A stretch of 64,000 bases of DNA from NCBI GenBank assembly GCA_025765595.1, contig JAIVFH010000050.1:124001-188000 (forward strand), given 5' to 3'. The notes under the pieces are model-generated. The model saw only the letters and a program-made list of their open reading frames with translations. It ran no database searches and was not told the origin of the DNA. A program made the translations under genes and the position numbers. Source of the DNA: Obelidium mucronatum. Lineage: Eukaryota; Chytridiomycota; Chytridiomycetes; Chytridiales; Chytriomycetaceae. This document shows, piece after piece, positions 24,186 to 36,500 of the stretch (the stretch's first letter is position 1; every line of letters begins with the position of its first letter).

Positions 24186-24467
24186 TTTTTTTTCTGATCA
24201 CTAATGTGAAGGAAGTTCTGGTTTTATAGATCCAAACAACCGGAATTTTCAGTTAGTGTTGAACTTTGTTGTTTATTCTTTTTATTGGTGGAAACAGAAT
24301 CCGAGCAAAACTCCCGCAAACGACTAAAATGATTGGAGGGAGTTAATTCCGACTTCTGTCGCTGAAGGACATCAAATAAGCCTGTGGAAGGACGCAAGGG
24401 ACCGTCGAGAGCACGCAAACTTGGTTTATGAGCTCATCTTTCACATCTCAAAAAAAAAACCCCAACA

Positions 24468-25558
24468 ATGCAAAAGGCCCACGAAGCCGCCGCCAACGCG
24501 AGCAAAACCGCACTCCCGCCCCCGCCTCCAAACTATACCGATCAAATCACTGCGCCAACCTATGAAACTCCAGTGGTTATAAACAACGACGAAGAACAAA
24601 GATTGCAGGCGTTCAAAGCCTTGGTCGCAAGACACGAAATATCCAACTTTATGGCAATGAAGCTGCGGCGGCTAGAGGTAGGATTTACTTTTCACTTCTG
24701 ATCCGCTGTTTTTTTTTTGGTTATGTCAAAGAGGGTCAAAACGAGTGTCTCACCTTCACAAACGTTACCCCCGACCAGGCGTACGATATTGTCGTGATTG
24801 CTGATGATTCCGGATCGATGCAATCAAAGTCAACACTAGGCCCTAACAACGACCCGTACGCAAGGACACTCACACGATGGGACGAGCTCAAATCCACAGT
24901 CTCGATCGTCACTGAAATCGCCGCAGTCCTCGACGACGATGGAGTCGACATTTACTTTCTCAACCGACGACCTTGCAGAAACATCAAAGGCCCTTGTATC
25001 GAAATGGACGATGCGTTCAGGAATCCACCCATGGGGTATACACCCATTGCGCGAGTCTTGCGTCAAGTACTCAAGGAGAAGGGGTTGGGACAAGGAGAGA
25101 ACTCCAAGAAGCTTTTGGTCATGATTGCGACGGACGGGCAACCGACGACGGATCAAGGCGTGGTTGACAAGCAAGGGTTGTATCAAGTTCTCATGTTTGA
25201 GAGGGGACCGAACCCGAGTAATGGGAATGTAGCGGTCGTGTTTCTAGCGTGTACAGACGATGATAATGAAATCGCGTATTTGAATGAGTGGGATAAGAAG
25301 ATTCCGTGTCTTGATGTTGTGGATGATTATTACACGGAGCGGAAAGAGATTTTGGCTGTACAAGGAAACAACTTTCCGTTTTCACGTGGGGATTGGGTAT
25401 GTAAGGCTTTATTGGGGGCTATTGATCCCGAGATTGACGCGTTGGATGAACGAGGTGGAAGCACACTTGGAGCCCCAAGTCGATCGCCCAATGTTCGACG
25501 ATCTTGGAATTCGCAAAACTCTCAAAATAACGGAAAGAAAGATTGCGTAATTCAGTAG
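24468..25558 (+). CDS. VWA-CaaX family protein 1 (PPxY, VWA, CVIQ)
   Basis: First of seven related genes. Exons 24468-24677 and 24779-25558 (329 residues). Residues 16-22 are LPPPPPN followed by Tyr, giving a PPNY WW-ligand motif. A helix ending ISNFMAMKLRRLE closes exon 1, and the phase-0 intron falls directly after it. Exon 2 starts AYDIVVIADDSGSM, the DxSxS of a VWA metal site, followed by Thr in GYTPIARVLRQVL and Asp in IATDGQP, so the MIDAS is complete. The tail has RRSW and ends CVIQ, a CaaX prenylation signal. No signal peptide is seen, so the protein should be cytosolic and anchored at membranes by a lipid. VWA domains bind protein partners through a bound metal; the partner is unknown. 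Confidence 0.85.
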
Positions 25559-25736
25559 TTTAGAGCTAGTAGAAACATTAAGTCGCTTTGTTTGTTGAAT
25601 CCTGATTAAAATCCACGTGGATCAGTAGCGGCCGATTTTGAACCCTGTTTGAAAAACAGCCTCCAGACATTTCCTTCAAAAGCGCTGTTCCCACGACCAA
25701 TCAAAAAAAAAAGAAAACACAAGTTACAGCCCCAAT

Positions 25737-26848
25737 ATGGATTCTAAAGCACACGAAGCACTTGCAAACCCATCATCAACTACCAGTTATCTTCCACCAC
25801 CGCCTTCATACAGCAACAATCCTCTGGTCCCCACCGAATCCATCACCAACAACTTCGACAACAGCGGCAACAACAACAACAACCAAGAAGCCAGACTCCA
25901 AGCATTCAAAAGCATCGTTGCTCGACATGAAATCTCAAACTTTATGGCCGTCAAGATGCGACGATTAGAGGTAAAACCACTTCCGCTGTTTTGACTCTGC
26001 ATTACACAAAGAAACGCTAAAAAAAACATTGTCAGTCCTACGATATCGTCGTAATTGCAGACGACTCAGGCTCAATGTCCTGCCGAACCACCGTCGGGAA
26101 AACCACAACCACCCGCTGGTCAGAACTCAAAGACACACTCACAATCGTAACTGAAATCGGCTCCGTTCTCGATGAAGACGGTGTCGACATATACTTTATG
26201 AACCGCCCCGCAGTCCGGAACGTCAAGGGCCCATCCCTTGAAATGGACCGCGCGTTCGCGAACCCGCCGAATGGAGGAACACCCACAGGTCAAATCTTGA
26301 GTCAAGTGTTACGTGAAAAGGCGGCCAAAATGGGGGATCAGTCAAAGAAACTCTTGATTTTGGTTGCAACGGACGGGGAACCAAACAACAAGCAAGAAGT
26401 ATATAACGCATTGATGAATGAACGAGGCCCGAACCCGCGTGATGGGAGTGTGATTGTAGTCTTTTTGGCGTGTACCGATGATGAACGTGCGGTAGGGTTT
26501 TTGAATGAATGGGATAAAACGATTCCCTGTGTGGATGTGGTGGATGATTATAATTCAGAGAGGAAGGAGATTTTGGCGGTTCAAGGAACGCAGTTTCCGT
26601 TTTCGAGAGGTGATTGGGTGTGTAAGATGTTGCTTGGTGCGATTGACCCGGAAATTGATGCTTTGGATGAACGGAAAGTTGCTAGTAGCAGTACGCAGAA
26701 TTCGGCAACACAGCCGCAATCAATGGCAACTACAGGAAGCGCCCATTCGCTTGCAGTTCCAAGTCCACAGCTTGGTCGCCGAGCGAGTAATATGAGCTCA
26801 AAAAGTAATAGGAGCAGTTCTGGGAAAAAAGAATGTATTATTCAATAA
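25737..26848 (+). CDS. VWA-CaaX family protein 2 (PPxY, VWA, CIIQ)
   Basis: Exons 25737-25970 and 26036-26848 (348 residues), intron 65 nt at the same phase-0 site as in its neighbours. Exon 1 encodes LPPPPSY, an Asn-rich stretch and the conserved QEARLQAFKSIVARHEISNF helix. Exon 2 begins SYDIVVIADDSGSM, with Thr in GGTPTGQIL and Asp in VATDGEP completing the MIDAS. It lacks a ~15-residue stretch after the first MIDAS loop that other copies have, as well as the DQGVxDKQG segment. The tail contains LGRRASNMSSK and ends ECIIQ. It starts 178 bp after copy 1, in the same direction. Confidence 0.85.
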
Positions 26849-27437
26849 TAAAACCTGTTTTTTTGCACATAATTTGAGGGAGCTTTCTGCAGATCGTTAG
26901 TCTTGCTTGATATACATATAAGCATAGCAGTGTGCTACATAATCAAGTTGACGAGAAAATAAGGGATGTTCAGACCCTGAAATTTGAGATTACAAATTCC
27001 AAATATTCGCTTCAAGACACCATCTACAATTGCATGAGACTCAGACACAGCTGGATTTTTTTTGTTGTTGTATTAAATATGTGAGCGGCAATATAGATTT
27101 CGATTGATAGTTATTGGAATTCATTTGAATTTAAACAATATCAAAGTGGTGAAGATTTATAAAACAGTATCATCAAAGTGGTTAAGAATTTGACATGTTA
27201 CAAACCCTTTGTTACTAATGAGCAGGCGCTGCAGCATCAGTCCAAAAAAAAAAATCAGACTTTCCGCTATTAGTAATGGCACACCGCCTCACTGCCAGCC
27301 CCACCCGCCCTGCCGTTTTCATTTCGCGAAATGACCCAATGACAACAAATTTTCAATAGGGGCGAAGTGAGCCACCCTTTGATTAAAAAAAAAAAAGCTC
27401 ATTATTTTACAGCCCAAAAAAAAACACGGAACCCCCG
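26849..27437. other. AT-rich intergenic region
   Basis: About 590 bp with several A-runs and no credible coding frame on either strand. It separates VWA copy 2 from the membrane TPR gene and should hold its promoter. The GC-richer stretch at about 27270-27330 shows no recognisable gene. Confidence 0.5.
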
Positions 27438-30405
27438 ATGGATTCTTTCGTCGCCCAGGCTATCGCCGATCACAGCGACGACAGTAGACTATGCACCGAA
27501 ACCATGGTGGAAGCCGCCCGGAAATCCGTCCCGTTCCTTACCAAGAATGAGTGGATAACACTCAAAACAAGGATCCAAGCAGACTGTGATAAACTTGAGG
27601 CCCCAGCTGCGCGGGGTTCAACGGATCTTGGAGTCTTGGAAGACTTGATAAGGAGGCGGGATGGTGATGGCGGCGGTGGTGGTGGACTTACAAACCCGAT
27701 CGCATATCAACAACCATCGCTTCGTGGTGGCGGAACATCATCAACTATCGCGACATCATTATCATCTTTGTCGCCGAGTATACCCCAATCTGCATTGTTT
27801 ATAATGGGTGCTACGATTCTATTGGCGGTTGTTGGTGTTGCATCGTGGTTTTCCAAGGCGTCTCGAAGGGCTTCACATATTCCCACATCGTGAGTTTTCT
27901 TTATTTGTGTGTGTTATGTTTCCCCGCCGCCAAACCTGTCATCATCTTCGTTTTCTTTTTTATTCACGTTGCATTTCAAATCCAAAAAAAAACTTAGACA
28001 CCATGAAGCTGAAAACTCAACAACACCTGTCACCAACCACAACAACCACAACAACAACGATATCCAACGAGAGAATACAATCCTCTCGATCACATCACAA
28101 TCAACAATCCGCCAAGTACACAGCCCCGGCGCACTCGACAACAACAACAACAGCAACAACAACCAAGAGGATTTACCTTACTTGACTCCACCAAACCGTC
28201 TCTCCTCCTTCATGTCTCGATCTCTCAGCAACGTGTCGAAAAAATCTTCCCTCCGCAACATGTTTTCTATTGAACGATCCACATCTACTCAGTCATCACA
28301 AAAAAGCATTAGCAACACTCGCCAAAGCCAATCAGAACACCACATTGTCTTGGACATGCCTCAACCCTCCTCCTCCTCCTCCACGAAATGCAACAAGGGA
28401 ATAAAATTCAACAAACTGTTGTCACTCGTTCAAGAATGGGGAGGCCGCGAAACAACTCGCTGGAAAGACTACTACGGATGTATGCCGTGAATTGGTTGTT
28501 CCAATGACAACCGTGGATGGAATCACATTGTCTCTGTGTGATCGCTTGGCTTTGGAGGAGGAGGTCACACATCGTCATCAGAACGTTGCAGCTGCGAATT
28601 GGTTCGTTTCTCATGTATGGAGTTATGAGTTCATAAGCGTTGTGGATGCGATGGAGAGATTCTTTGCTGGGAAGCAAATTGCGGTGGATGACGCAGTTGT
28701 TTGGATGGATTTGTTTTGTGTCCCTCAATTTGGCGAGGATGCGGAAGGACTGCATGAACAAAAGTTTGATTGGTGGAGGAATACCATGATGTCTACGATT
28801 AAGCAATGCAAGAATCTGGTGCTGGTAGTTGACCAACAACAGCAACAGCAAGATTGGTCCGAGTTGGTTCCGCTTCAACGGTTGTGGTGTGTGTTTGAGT
28901 TGTTTGCGGCATCTGCAAGTCGTTCTGCGTTTCATGTAGCGTTGACGGAGGCTAGTGAAGCGTCTCTCGTTCAATCACTTCATACAGATCCGGGGCTGAT
29001 TCATGATGCTGTCGCTGGATTCAGATCTGAAGTAGCACGAGCAACAAAACTAAGGGATCAACAGATGCTTCAAAAAGTGCTTCGCCACAACATCAACAAT
29101 GCAAGACTTAATGAAATGATCAAAGGCATGTTTCGGAATTGGGTCTTGGAGTTCATTGATTCGCAAATCACAAACACGCCGTTTCTTACAAATGACGAAG
29201 CGTTGGTCCAGCTTGCCCGTTGGTTTGAAATCAAGAGCGACTTTTGCGAGTTGAGAGACTTGTTGCCCAAGGCAAAAGAGGCGTTGGAAGAGTGTTTGTC
29301 GTTGAGGGAAGAGTATTTGGGTCAAGAGCATCCTGATACGTTGAGGACAAGGAGTCAGTTGGCGTATCTATCCAGTCGAATGGGGGAGGATGGGTTTGCT
29401 GAGTTGACGCTTTCTTCTTGTTTGGAAACGCAGCGAGATGTGCTTGGGTCAAGTCATCCCGACACGTTGGCGACAATGGCTCGCCTTGCATCTGCATATG
29501 GACATCATCACTTGTATAACGAATCAGTGATTCTGTACAATGAATGCCTCGCCACTGCTGCCTCAGATTTGGGAGATTCCAGCAGTCCATTTGTTGTTGC
29601 CACTACTCTGGACTTTGCAAGTCTGCACCAATCAAATCATCGATACAAGGAGGCTCTAGCTCTATACCAACAAGCACATTCGTCGTGCCTTGCTACGCTG
29701 GGGGAATCCCACAAATCCACGCTCCTCGCCGCCCTAGGCGTGGCGCAGGCGCAGTTCCATCTCCAAAACTATCCCGCGTCAGAAAGAGCATACCACGAAA
29801 TCACGGATCTGATCCACGAAACATTTGGCACGAGCAGCGCGCAGGCGTGGGAGGCGCAGATTGGGCTCGCGCGCAACTACGAGCACACTGCGCGGATCCC
29901 CGAGTCCGTTGATATTCTGGCTTACGTGGAGCGGCAGCAGCAGCTTGTGCTCGGGCCGAACCACGCGGCGACGCTGCAGACTGCGGCGCAGCTCGCGTGT
30001 GTGCGCGTGGCGCGCGGCGACGCGGCGGGCGAGGCGCAGCTCGCGGCGGCGCACGCGCGGCAGGCGCAGCTCTTTGGCGGCGACGCGGCGGCGGCGCAGT
30101 TTTCGCAGTTTGCGCTTGCGGCCGTCTTCTTCAGACGCCGCCGCTTCGCCGCCGCCAGGGCGCTGCTGCTGCCGCTGGCCGCCGTCCAGACGCGCGCGCT
30201 GGGCGGCGCCGACGCCGTCGCCGCTGTGCGCACGCGCGTGCTGCTCGCCGCCGCAACGTGTCGCTGCGGCGACGGCGACCTGAAGACGGCGATCCGCGAA
30301 GTCACGCTGTGCAGAGAAACCCTGGCCGCAGCGCTCGGCGCGGACCACGTGTGGTGCGCGGAGGCTGACAGAGAACTGGACGCCCTGGTTCACGGTCTGG
30401 AATAG
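27438..30405 (+). CDS. Membrane-anchored SHxW-domain and TPR protein, NLR-like layout
   Basis: Exon 27438-27889, intron 27890-27997 (GTGAGT...CTTAG), exon 27998-30405, about 952 residues. The N-terminal ~85 residues are helical and polar; one hydrophobic segment follows (ALFIMGATILLAVVGVASWF), then a Ser/Asn-rich linker. The next domain carries WFVSHVW (28600-28620), VWMDLFCVPQ, WW near 28770 and PLQRLWCVFELF, a pattern resembling TIR/HET-type effector folds in some algal, oomycete and fungal proteins. About eight kinesin-light-chain-like TPRs follow, with LGQEHPDTLRTRSQLA-type repeats. One extra base near 28464-28467 separates the linker frame from the SHxW frame; the reading KTTTDVCRELVVP continues across it. 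The last ~190 codons are very GC-rich. Role as an immune or self/non-self receptor is inference. Confidence 0.72.
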
Positions 30406-30457
30406 TTTTGAATATTGTAAATAAATAATAAATAGAATTAAAGAACTCAACAAAGAA

Positions 30458-31614
30458 ATGAACTCAAAGGCACACGAAGCAGCGGCGGATGCCTCTTCTT
30501 CATCAAAGAGTCTTCCGCCCCCGCCTTCGTACGGAAACTACACTGAGCCTCCTTTTGCCCCACCTCCCGCGGCCCAAGACACTCCACCCATCGTCAACAA
30601 CCAAGAAGCAAGACTCCAAGCGTTCAGAGGCATTGTCGGTCGGCATGAAATTTCAAACTTTATGGCTGTAAAGATGCGTCGATTAGAGGTACTCGTTTTG
30701 ATTTTGGAAATGATTGGCCTTGGCCACTCCTTTGGGGGCTGAAGTCTCTTGAACCGATCAACAACTAACACCACAATTTAACACAAACACAGGCATACGA
30801 TATTGTCATTATAGCAGACGACTCTGGCTCCATGCAATCCAGATCCACACTCGGCCTCAACGCAAACGACCCATTCGCCAGAACAATCACCCGCTGGGAC
30901 GAGCTCAAAGAAACCGTCTCCGTCGCTGCCGAAATCGGCGCGGTTTTGGATGAAGACGGTGTCGATGTGTATTTCCTGAACCGTCCTCCAGTCCGTGGCA
31001 TCACAGGCCCCTCCAATGAACTAAACGCTGCGTTTGCGAATCCGCCCATGGGGTACACACCCATTGCCCGTGTCTTGAGACAAGTTTTGAGGGAAAAGGG
31101 CATCGGAATCGGTGATGCTTGCAAAAAAAAGTTGATTCTGATTGCCACGGACGGGCAACCTACAACCGACCAAGGCGTGATTGACAAGCAAGGCCTCTAC
31201 AACGTTCTCGTACATGAACGAGGCCCGAACCCACGCGATGGAAACGTTATTGTCGTCTTCTTGGCGTGCACGGATGATGAAAATGAAGTCGGGTATTTGA
31301 ATGAATGGGATAAAGTGATTCCATGTGTTGATGTTGTGGATGATTATTACTCGGAGCGAAGAGAGATTCTGGCTGTTCAAGGAACCGGATTTCCTTTTTC
31401 GAAGGGTGATTGGGTGTGTAAAATGTTGCTTGGTGCGATTGATCCAGAGATTGATGCGTTGGATGAAAGACGCGTTGGGAGTACAATGAACCCGGCTGCA
31501 TCGAGTACGTACAGCTCAAATTCTCTTGCTGTGCCGAGTCCGCAGTTGGGTCGTCGATTGAGTACCAAAAGTAATCATAGTAGCTCAGGCAAGAAAGACT
31601 GTATCATTCAATAA
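30458..31614 (+). CDS. VWA-CaaX family protein 3 (PPxY, VWA, CIIQ)
   Basis: Exons 30458-30688 and 30793-31614 (350 residues), intron 104 nt. Exon 1 encodes LPPPPSYGNY and the QEARLQAFRGIVGRHEISNF helix ending RRLE. Exon 2 opens AYDIVIIADDSGSMQSRST; Thr in GYTPIARVLRQVL and Asp in IATDGQPTTDQG complete the MIDAS. The body shares long identical stretches with copies 1 and 7 (GVDVYFLNRPPVRGI, RGPNPRDGNVIVVFLACTDD). The tail has SPQLGRRLSTKSNHSSSG and ends KKDCIIQ. It starts only 52 bp after the TPR gene stop. Its 3' tail region is repeated twice more downstream. Confidence 0.88.
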
Positions 31615-31998
31615 AGGTGTTGCTCGTACTTTTTAATGATTCAGAGATTGATGCGTTGGATGAAAGACGCGTTGGTAATACAATGAACCCGGCTGCTTCA
31701 ACTAATTACAGTTCAAATTCTCTTGCTGCGCCGAGTCCGCAGTTGGGTCGTCGATTGAGTACCAAAAGTAATCATAGTAGCTCAGGCAAGAAAGATTGTA
31801 TCATTCAATAAAGCTGTTGCTCGTACTTTTTAATGATATAGAGATTGATGCGTTGGATGAAAGACGCGTTGGTGGTACCATGAACCCGGCTGCATCGAGT
31901 ACGTACAGTTCAAATTCTCTTGCTGTGCCGTGGGTCGTCGATTGAGTACCAAAAGTAATCATAGTAGCTCAGGCAAGAAAGACTGTATCATTCAATAA
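31447..31998 (+). repeat. Three tandem copies of a ~197-bp VWA tail cassette
   Basis: The unit runs from GAGATTGATGCGTTGGATG through the RRLSTKS tail, the CIIQ codons, the stop and a short 3' flank. Copy 1 is the true end of VWA gene 3 (from 31447); copies 2 and 3 begin at 31645 and 31841, spacing 198 and 196 bp. Copy 2 keeps an open frame from EIDALDERR to CIIQ and stop at 31811. Copy 3 lost about a dozen bases in the SPQLG region, which breaks the frame. Near-identity between copies indicates recent duplication. Confidence 0.93.
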
Positions 31999-32140
31999 AG
32001 GTGTTGCTCGTTCTTTGTAATCAATTATTCGGATTTGGACCCGCTATTAACAAACGCGCTTATCAATCAAAATAGATTGATTGGAAACGGCCAACGCCTC
32101 CAAGTGGAAAAACAGACAAAAAAAAAAAGTCTTACAAAAC

Positions 32141-33302
32141 ATGAAATCGTCATCGCTCTTCAACATTTACCAACAACGCCCCGAACCCGATGCTCCCCCG
32201 CCTCCCTATTCATCCTTCTCGGAAGACCAGCAAGCACAACAGCAACAACAACAGCACCAAGAACCTGACACTACCAGCACACTCACACCAGAAGAACTCC
32301 GCCTGAAACGATTCCGAGACATTGTCGACAGACATGAAATCTCCCGCTTCATGGCCCTCAAGATGCGACGGCTCGAGGTTAGCAATCATCTCTGAATCAT
32401 TTGAAATCAAAGCCCAAACACACCCAAATCTAACAACAGCAAACAACAAACAACAACACTTTTTTTTTTTTTTTGGTTAGGCATACGATCTCGTAATCAT
32501 TGCCGACGACTCTGGCTCCATGCAAACCAGATCCACACAAACCCTCACAGACCCATTCGCCAAATCCTTAACCCGCTGGGACGAACTCAAATCAACGCTT
32601 TCCATAATAACTGAAATCGGCGCCTTGATGGATGAAAACGGTGTCGACGTTTACTTTTTGAATCGAGATCCCATCAGAGGCATCAAAGGCCCACACTCTC
32701 CAGAACTGGATGCCGCGTTCATGGATCCACCCATGGGGTACACACCTACGACGAGAGTCTTGCGGCAAGTGTTACGGGATAAAGGCGTGTCGACTGCGGG
32801 TGCTTCGCATTCTGTGGACAGAGCCAAGAAACTCTTGATTCTGATTGCAACAGACGGACAACCAACAAACGATTCCGGCGCGCTCATGAAGGACGAGTTA
32901 TACCAATCCCTGCTAACCGAACGCGGCCCGAATCCATCCAACGGGAGCGTTGTTGTAACGTTCCTGATTTGCTCCGACGATGAGAATGAGATGCGGTTTC
33001 TGAATGGCTGGGATAAGAGGATACCGTGTGTGGATGTCGTGGATGATTATCAAGCGGAACGGAGGCAGATTTTGCAGGTGCAAGGGTTGGAGTTTCCGTT
33101 TTCGAAGGGGGATTGGGTTTGTAAAATGTTGTTGGGGGGTTTGGATTCGGAGATTGATTTGTTGGATGAGCGAAGGGTTGGTGGTGGTGGTTGTGGGGAT
33201 GTTGTCTCTGCGGGTGGTAGTAGCTCGAGCGGTTTAAATCCAGGCGCTGCTGTGAGTGGACTTGCGCGACGATTAAGTAATAGCGATTGTTGTATTCAAT
33301 AA
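32141..33302 (+). CDS. VWA-CaaX family protein 4 (PPxY, VWA, CCIQ)
   Basis: Exons 32141-32377 and 32481-33302 (352 residues), intron 103 nt with a T-rich acceptor. Exon 1 is the most diverged: DAPPPPYSSF gives PPPY, followed by a Gln-rich run and a helix RFRDIVDRHEISRFMALKMRRLE. Exon 2 opens AYDLVIIADDSGSMQTRST; Thr in GYTPTTRVLRQVL and Asp in IATDGQPTND complete the MIDAS. A copy-specific insert GASHSVDRAK precedes the second core strand and is also recognisable in the decayed copy 5. The tail has Gly/Ser-rich sequence, LARRLSNSD and ends CCIQ; two adjacent cysteines could allow prenylation plus palmitoylation. Confidence 0.87.
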
Positions 33303-33312
33303 AATACACAAA

Positions 33313-33540
33313 TATAGCACTGAATAAACTCAAGAGAAATTGCAGCCAAAGGCAAAGAAAGAAACAGAAAACAAAATTCAGAACAAAATTCAAATCACCA
33401 AAAGAAACAATAAAAGAAATAAGCAAGCAATAGTCGATATAGCACTGAATATCATGTGGAAGTGCAGCCGAAGGAAGCAGCACCCAACAAAAGAACATGA
33501 AAACAAAATTCAGAAAGAAAATTCCAATCGCCAAAAAAGG
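33313..33540. repeat. Imperfect ~126-bp tandem duplication
   Basis: ATAGCACTGAATA begins at 33313 and again at 33439, and each is followed by a diverged version of the same purine-rich block (GCAGCC(A/G)AAGG..., AAAACAAAATTCAGAA, AAATC(A/G)CC). It lies between the end of VWA copy 4 and the end of the leftward LRR gene. No coding role is seen. Confidence 0.65.
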
Positions 33541-33550
33541 AAACAAGAAC

Positions 33551-36500
33551 TCAAAACAAAACCGCCAAACTTGAAACAAATACGAAAGATCCCAGTACCT
33601 TGTTCATCATGGCTGAAGATCCAATCAAGAACTTTCTTGTACTTGTTTCGACTGATACAGGAACTGGCTTCACTCCCTGGTTGACTTGCGTTGAAACGGG
33701 ACGCGAGCCACTATTGCCAGAAGATGTTGCAGCTGTTGCGCTACTAGGTGCGACTCCTGACGCCGAGCCACTTGTCTCACTTCCAGACGCGTTTCCTCCA
33801 ACATCATGATTACCGCCTCCACCAACAGTATTCACAGTAGGAACTTGACCGCTTCCTTCAATCACAACGCTAGATCCAGTTCCATTTTCTCCACCGCTCG
33901 AAGCACCACTACTGGCACCGCCGCCGCCTCCAATCACAATTGAGCCTCCTTGACTGGCTCCGCCGTGCCGCCTCCAATCACAATCGAGCTTCCTTGACCA
34001 GCTCCTCCACTGACCCCACCGTTGTTTCCATTGATTCCTGCGTTGATGATAAAGTCTCCTTCTTTTGGTGGGGCGACTCCTCCATTGAACCCTGCGTTGA
34101 TAATAAAGTCTGGTCCCTTTGGAATCGTTGTTGTCGTCGCCTTTGTTGTGGTTGCAGTGGTGATTGTAGTAGGAGAAGCAGAAGAAGTAAGGGCTGTGGT
34201 TGTGGTTTCAGATGATTTCGTAGAGGACCAAGATGTAGCGGTACTGGTTGCAGACGACAAGGTTTTCGTCTTTTCGAAAACAAGGGTGCTTGTAGTTGAG
34301 GCGTCGCTTGCCGTTGAGGGTGTTGCTTGTCGTTGAGATGTTGCTGGTTGTAGAGGTGTTGCTGGTCGCGAAAGGTGTAGTAGATGTTGTTGTGCTGACG
34401 GTGGTGGTGCTGGTCGTAGCTTTTGTACTGGTGGAAGTAGCAGTAGTGGCCGTTGCTTTCGCTTCCAAAGAGAACGAAAAGACAACCTGGCCCTCAGAGA
34501 AAGCGTCCGCCGCTCTTCTTTTCGACAAGGCCGAGTATCGAACTGTGGCGGTTCCAGTATAAACAGTAGCAGGATTGGGTAGCGCGATTCCAAGTCCAAG
34601 CCCAATAGATTCTGGACCTGAACAACGCTGGCCACTTGCTGCCGGTCGAAGATCCGCAAAAGACTTGACCCCTGCCACCACTGCGGTTGAAGGAAGCTTA
34701 AATGAATACCGCTTCTTTGAGTCCGCCGCGTTCCTGTTCAATTGCGTACCCCAACAAGTATCCTTGTCAAGCAGAACAGTTGCTGTCCCATCACTCAACG
34801 AGATACTGACGACAGTCATGGTCTGCAAATTGAGGTCCCACGCATTGGAATTCACATCAATGGCGATATCTTCTCCTGCATAGAACTTTGTTCCTTGAAC
34901 AACAGCAACGGCTTTAGGCGGTACGACACATTTTCCGTTGGGATGGCTTGGCGTACCAACGCATTTGCTTTCGCCGCTACAGTAACAATTTTCGGGAATC
35001 GAGCAGAATTGCATGTCGCATATGGGGATCGGGGGAGCGACACTGTTGTAGCAATGGTATCCGGCTGGCTGTGAAGTGGCGCATGCAGAAATCGGTGAGG
35101 AGCCAGAGCATTTTGAGCCGGTCTCGATGTATTTGTACGGAGCAGAGGAGCCACAGAAGCAATCGTCGAGCCTTGTAGACGTACAGTAAGGTGGGCAGAC
35201 GGTTTTTAATACGCCAATCTTTTTTTTTTTCGGAAATTAGCTTGCTTAAAATAAAAGAATGAATTCTACTCACAAACTCATAGGCACGTCCCCCGTCTGT
35301 GTATGATCTAGAGCAAGGTGTAGTCGTACTCTAAGTTATCCACGGCGATAGGTATCATACAATCGAGATAGGGCTTCATGTCGAACGGCCCTGTACACAT
35401 GGTGGTAAACTCCTGGATAGCGCTCGTTGCTGTCGTAGCGGCGACCATAGCGTTGTAGTTTGGAATAAGGGGAATACAATCCCGAAAACAAACATGTGTC
35501 TGTCCATTCTCCATCACAGTCAAAGTCACCAGATTATCGACGTAGGCAATGGTTTGAGCCACATAGTCTTGGCCGCGATGGTTCGCCGGTTGGGAGCTTT
35601 GAAAAGTAACGGGTTGAACTGGTTTTCCAGTGTACTCTTGACATGTATTTGCAAGAACGGTCACCTTTTTTTTTTTATCAAATATCAAAGATTATTATAC
35701 AACAAATACAAAGAATAAAACATAAACAACTCACAAATGCTTCAGCCTCCATTTGATCATCAGCAGCACAACCAGTACATCCCAAAAACGAATTCCATTC
35801 CAATTGATTCCAACCATCGCAAACAGCTTTATAGTTTCCAGGAACTAACAAACCACTAGGTGGAGAAAACTGATTCCAACCTTGAATATTCGTCAAACAA
35901 TTTTTAGCGCAGGGCTTCAGCGCATTTGCTTCAGCCATGACAATGTTTTGAGGACATCGTGGCCGGGTTTTGATTTGGCCCAAACTGTTTTGTCCCGTCG
36001 ACAAAGCAATTTTCGGCGTCAGTACTGCCGTTGTCCTCAAGAAATTTTTTTTCAGCTTCTGAATCACTTGTGAGCAAATTGTGTCCGATGGCAAGGTCAA
36101 CCAGGTGTCCAAGGCCAACAAGAGGCATAATTGGCCCTGTGAAGGAATTGTATTCGATCTCCAATTGCGACAATGCAGTCAATTTGCCTATCTCGTCGAT
36201 TGGACCTGTGAGCCAGTTGTCATCAACTCTGAAATGATTTAGTTTCGGAAGATTGCTCAGGGATGGCAAATCTCCAGTGAGACCACACCCTTCGAAAGAC
36301 CTATTTCAAAGCAGTTTCATAAGTATAACAATCTCATTTTCCAGATTGAGTATCTCACAGATATTCCAAGTCGACTAGTCCTTCCAACGAAGGGAATGCA
36401 CCACTCATTGCAGAATTATCATAGAGCGAGCTGAACGAAATGTTTAAAAACGTTACGAGAAAATTCTCAAAGTTACATGTATTTCAGCTTTGTCAACTTC

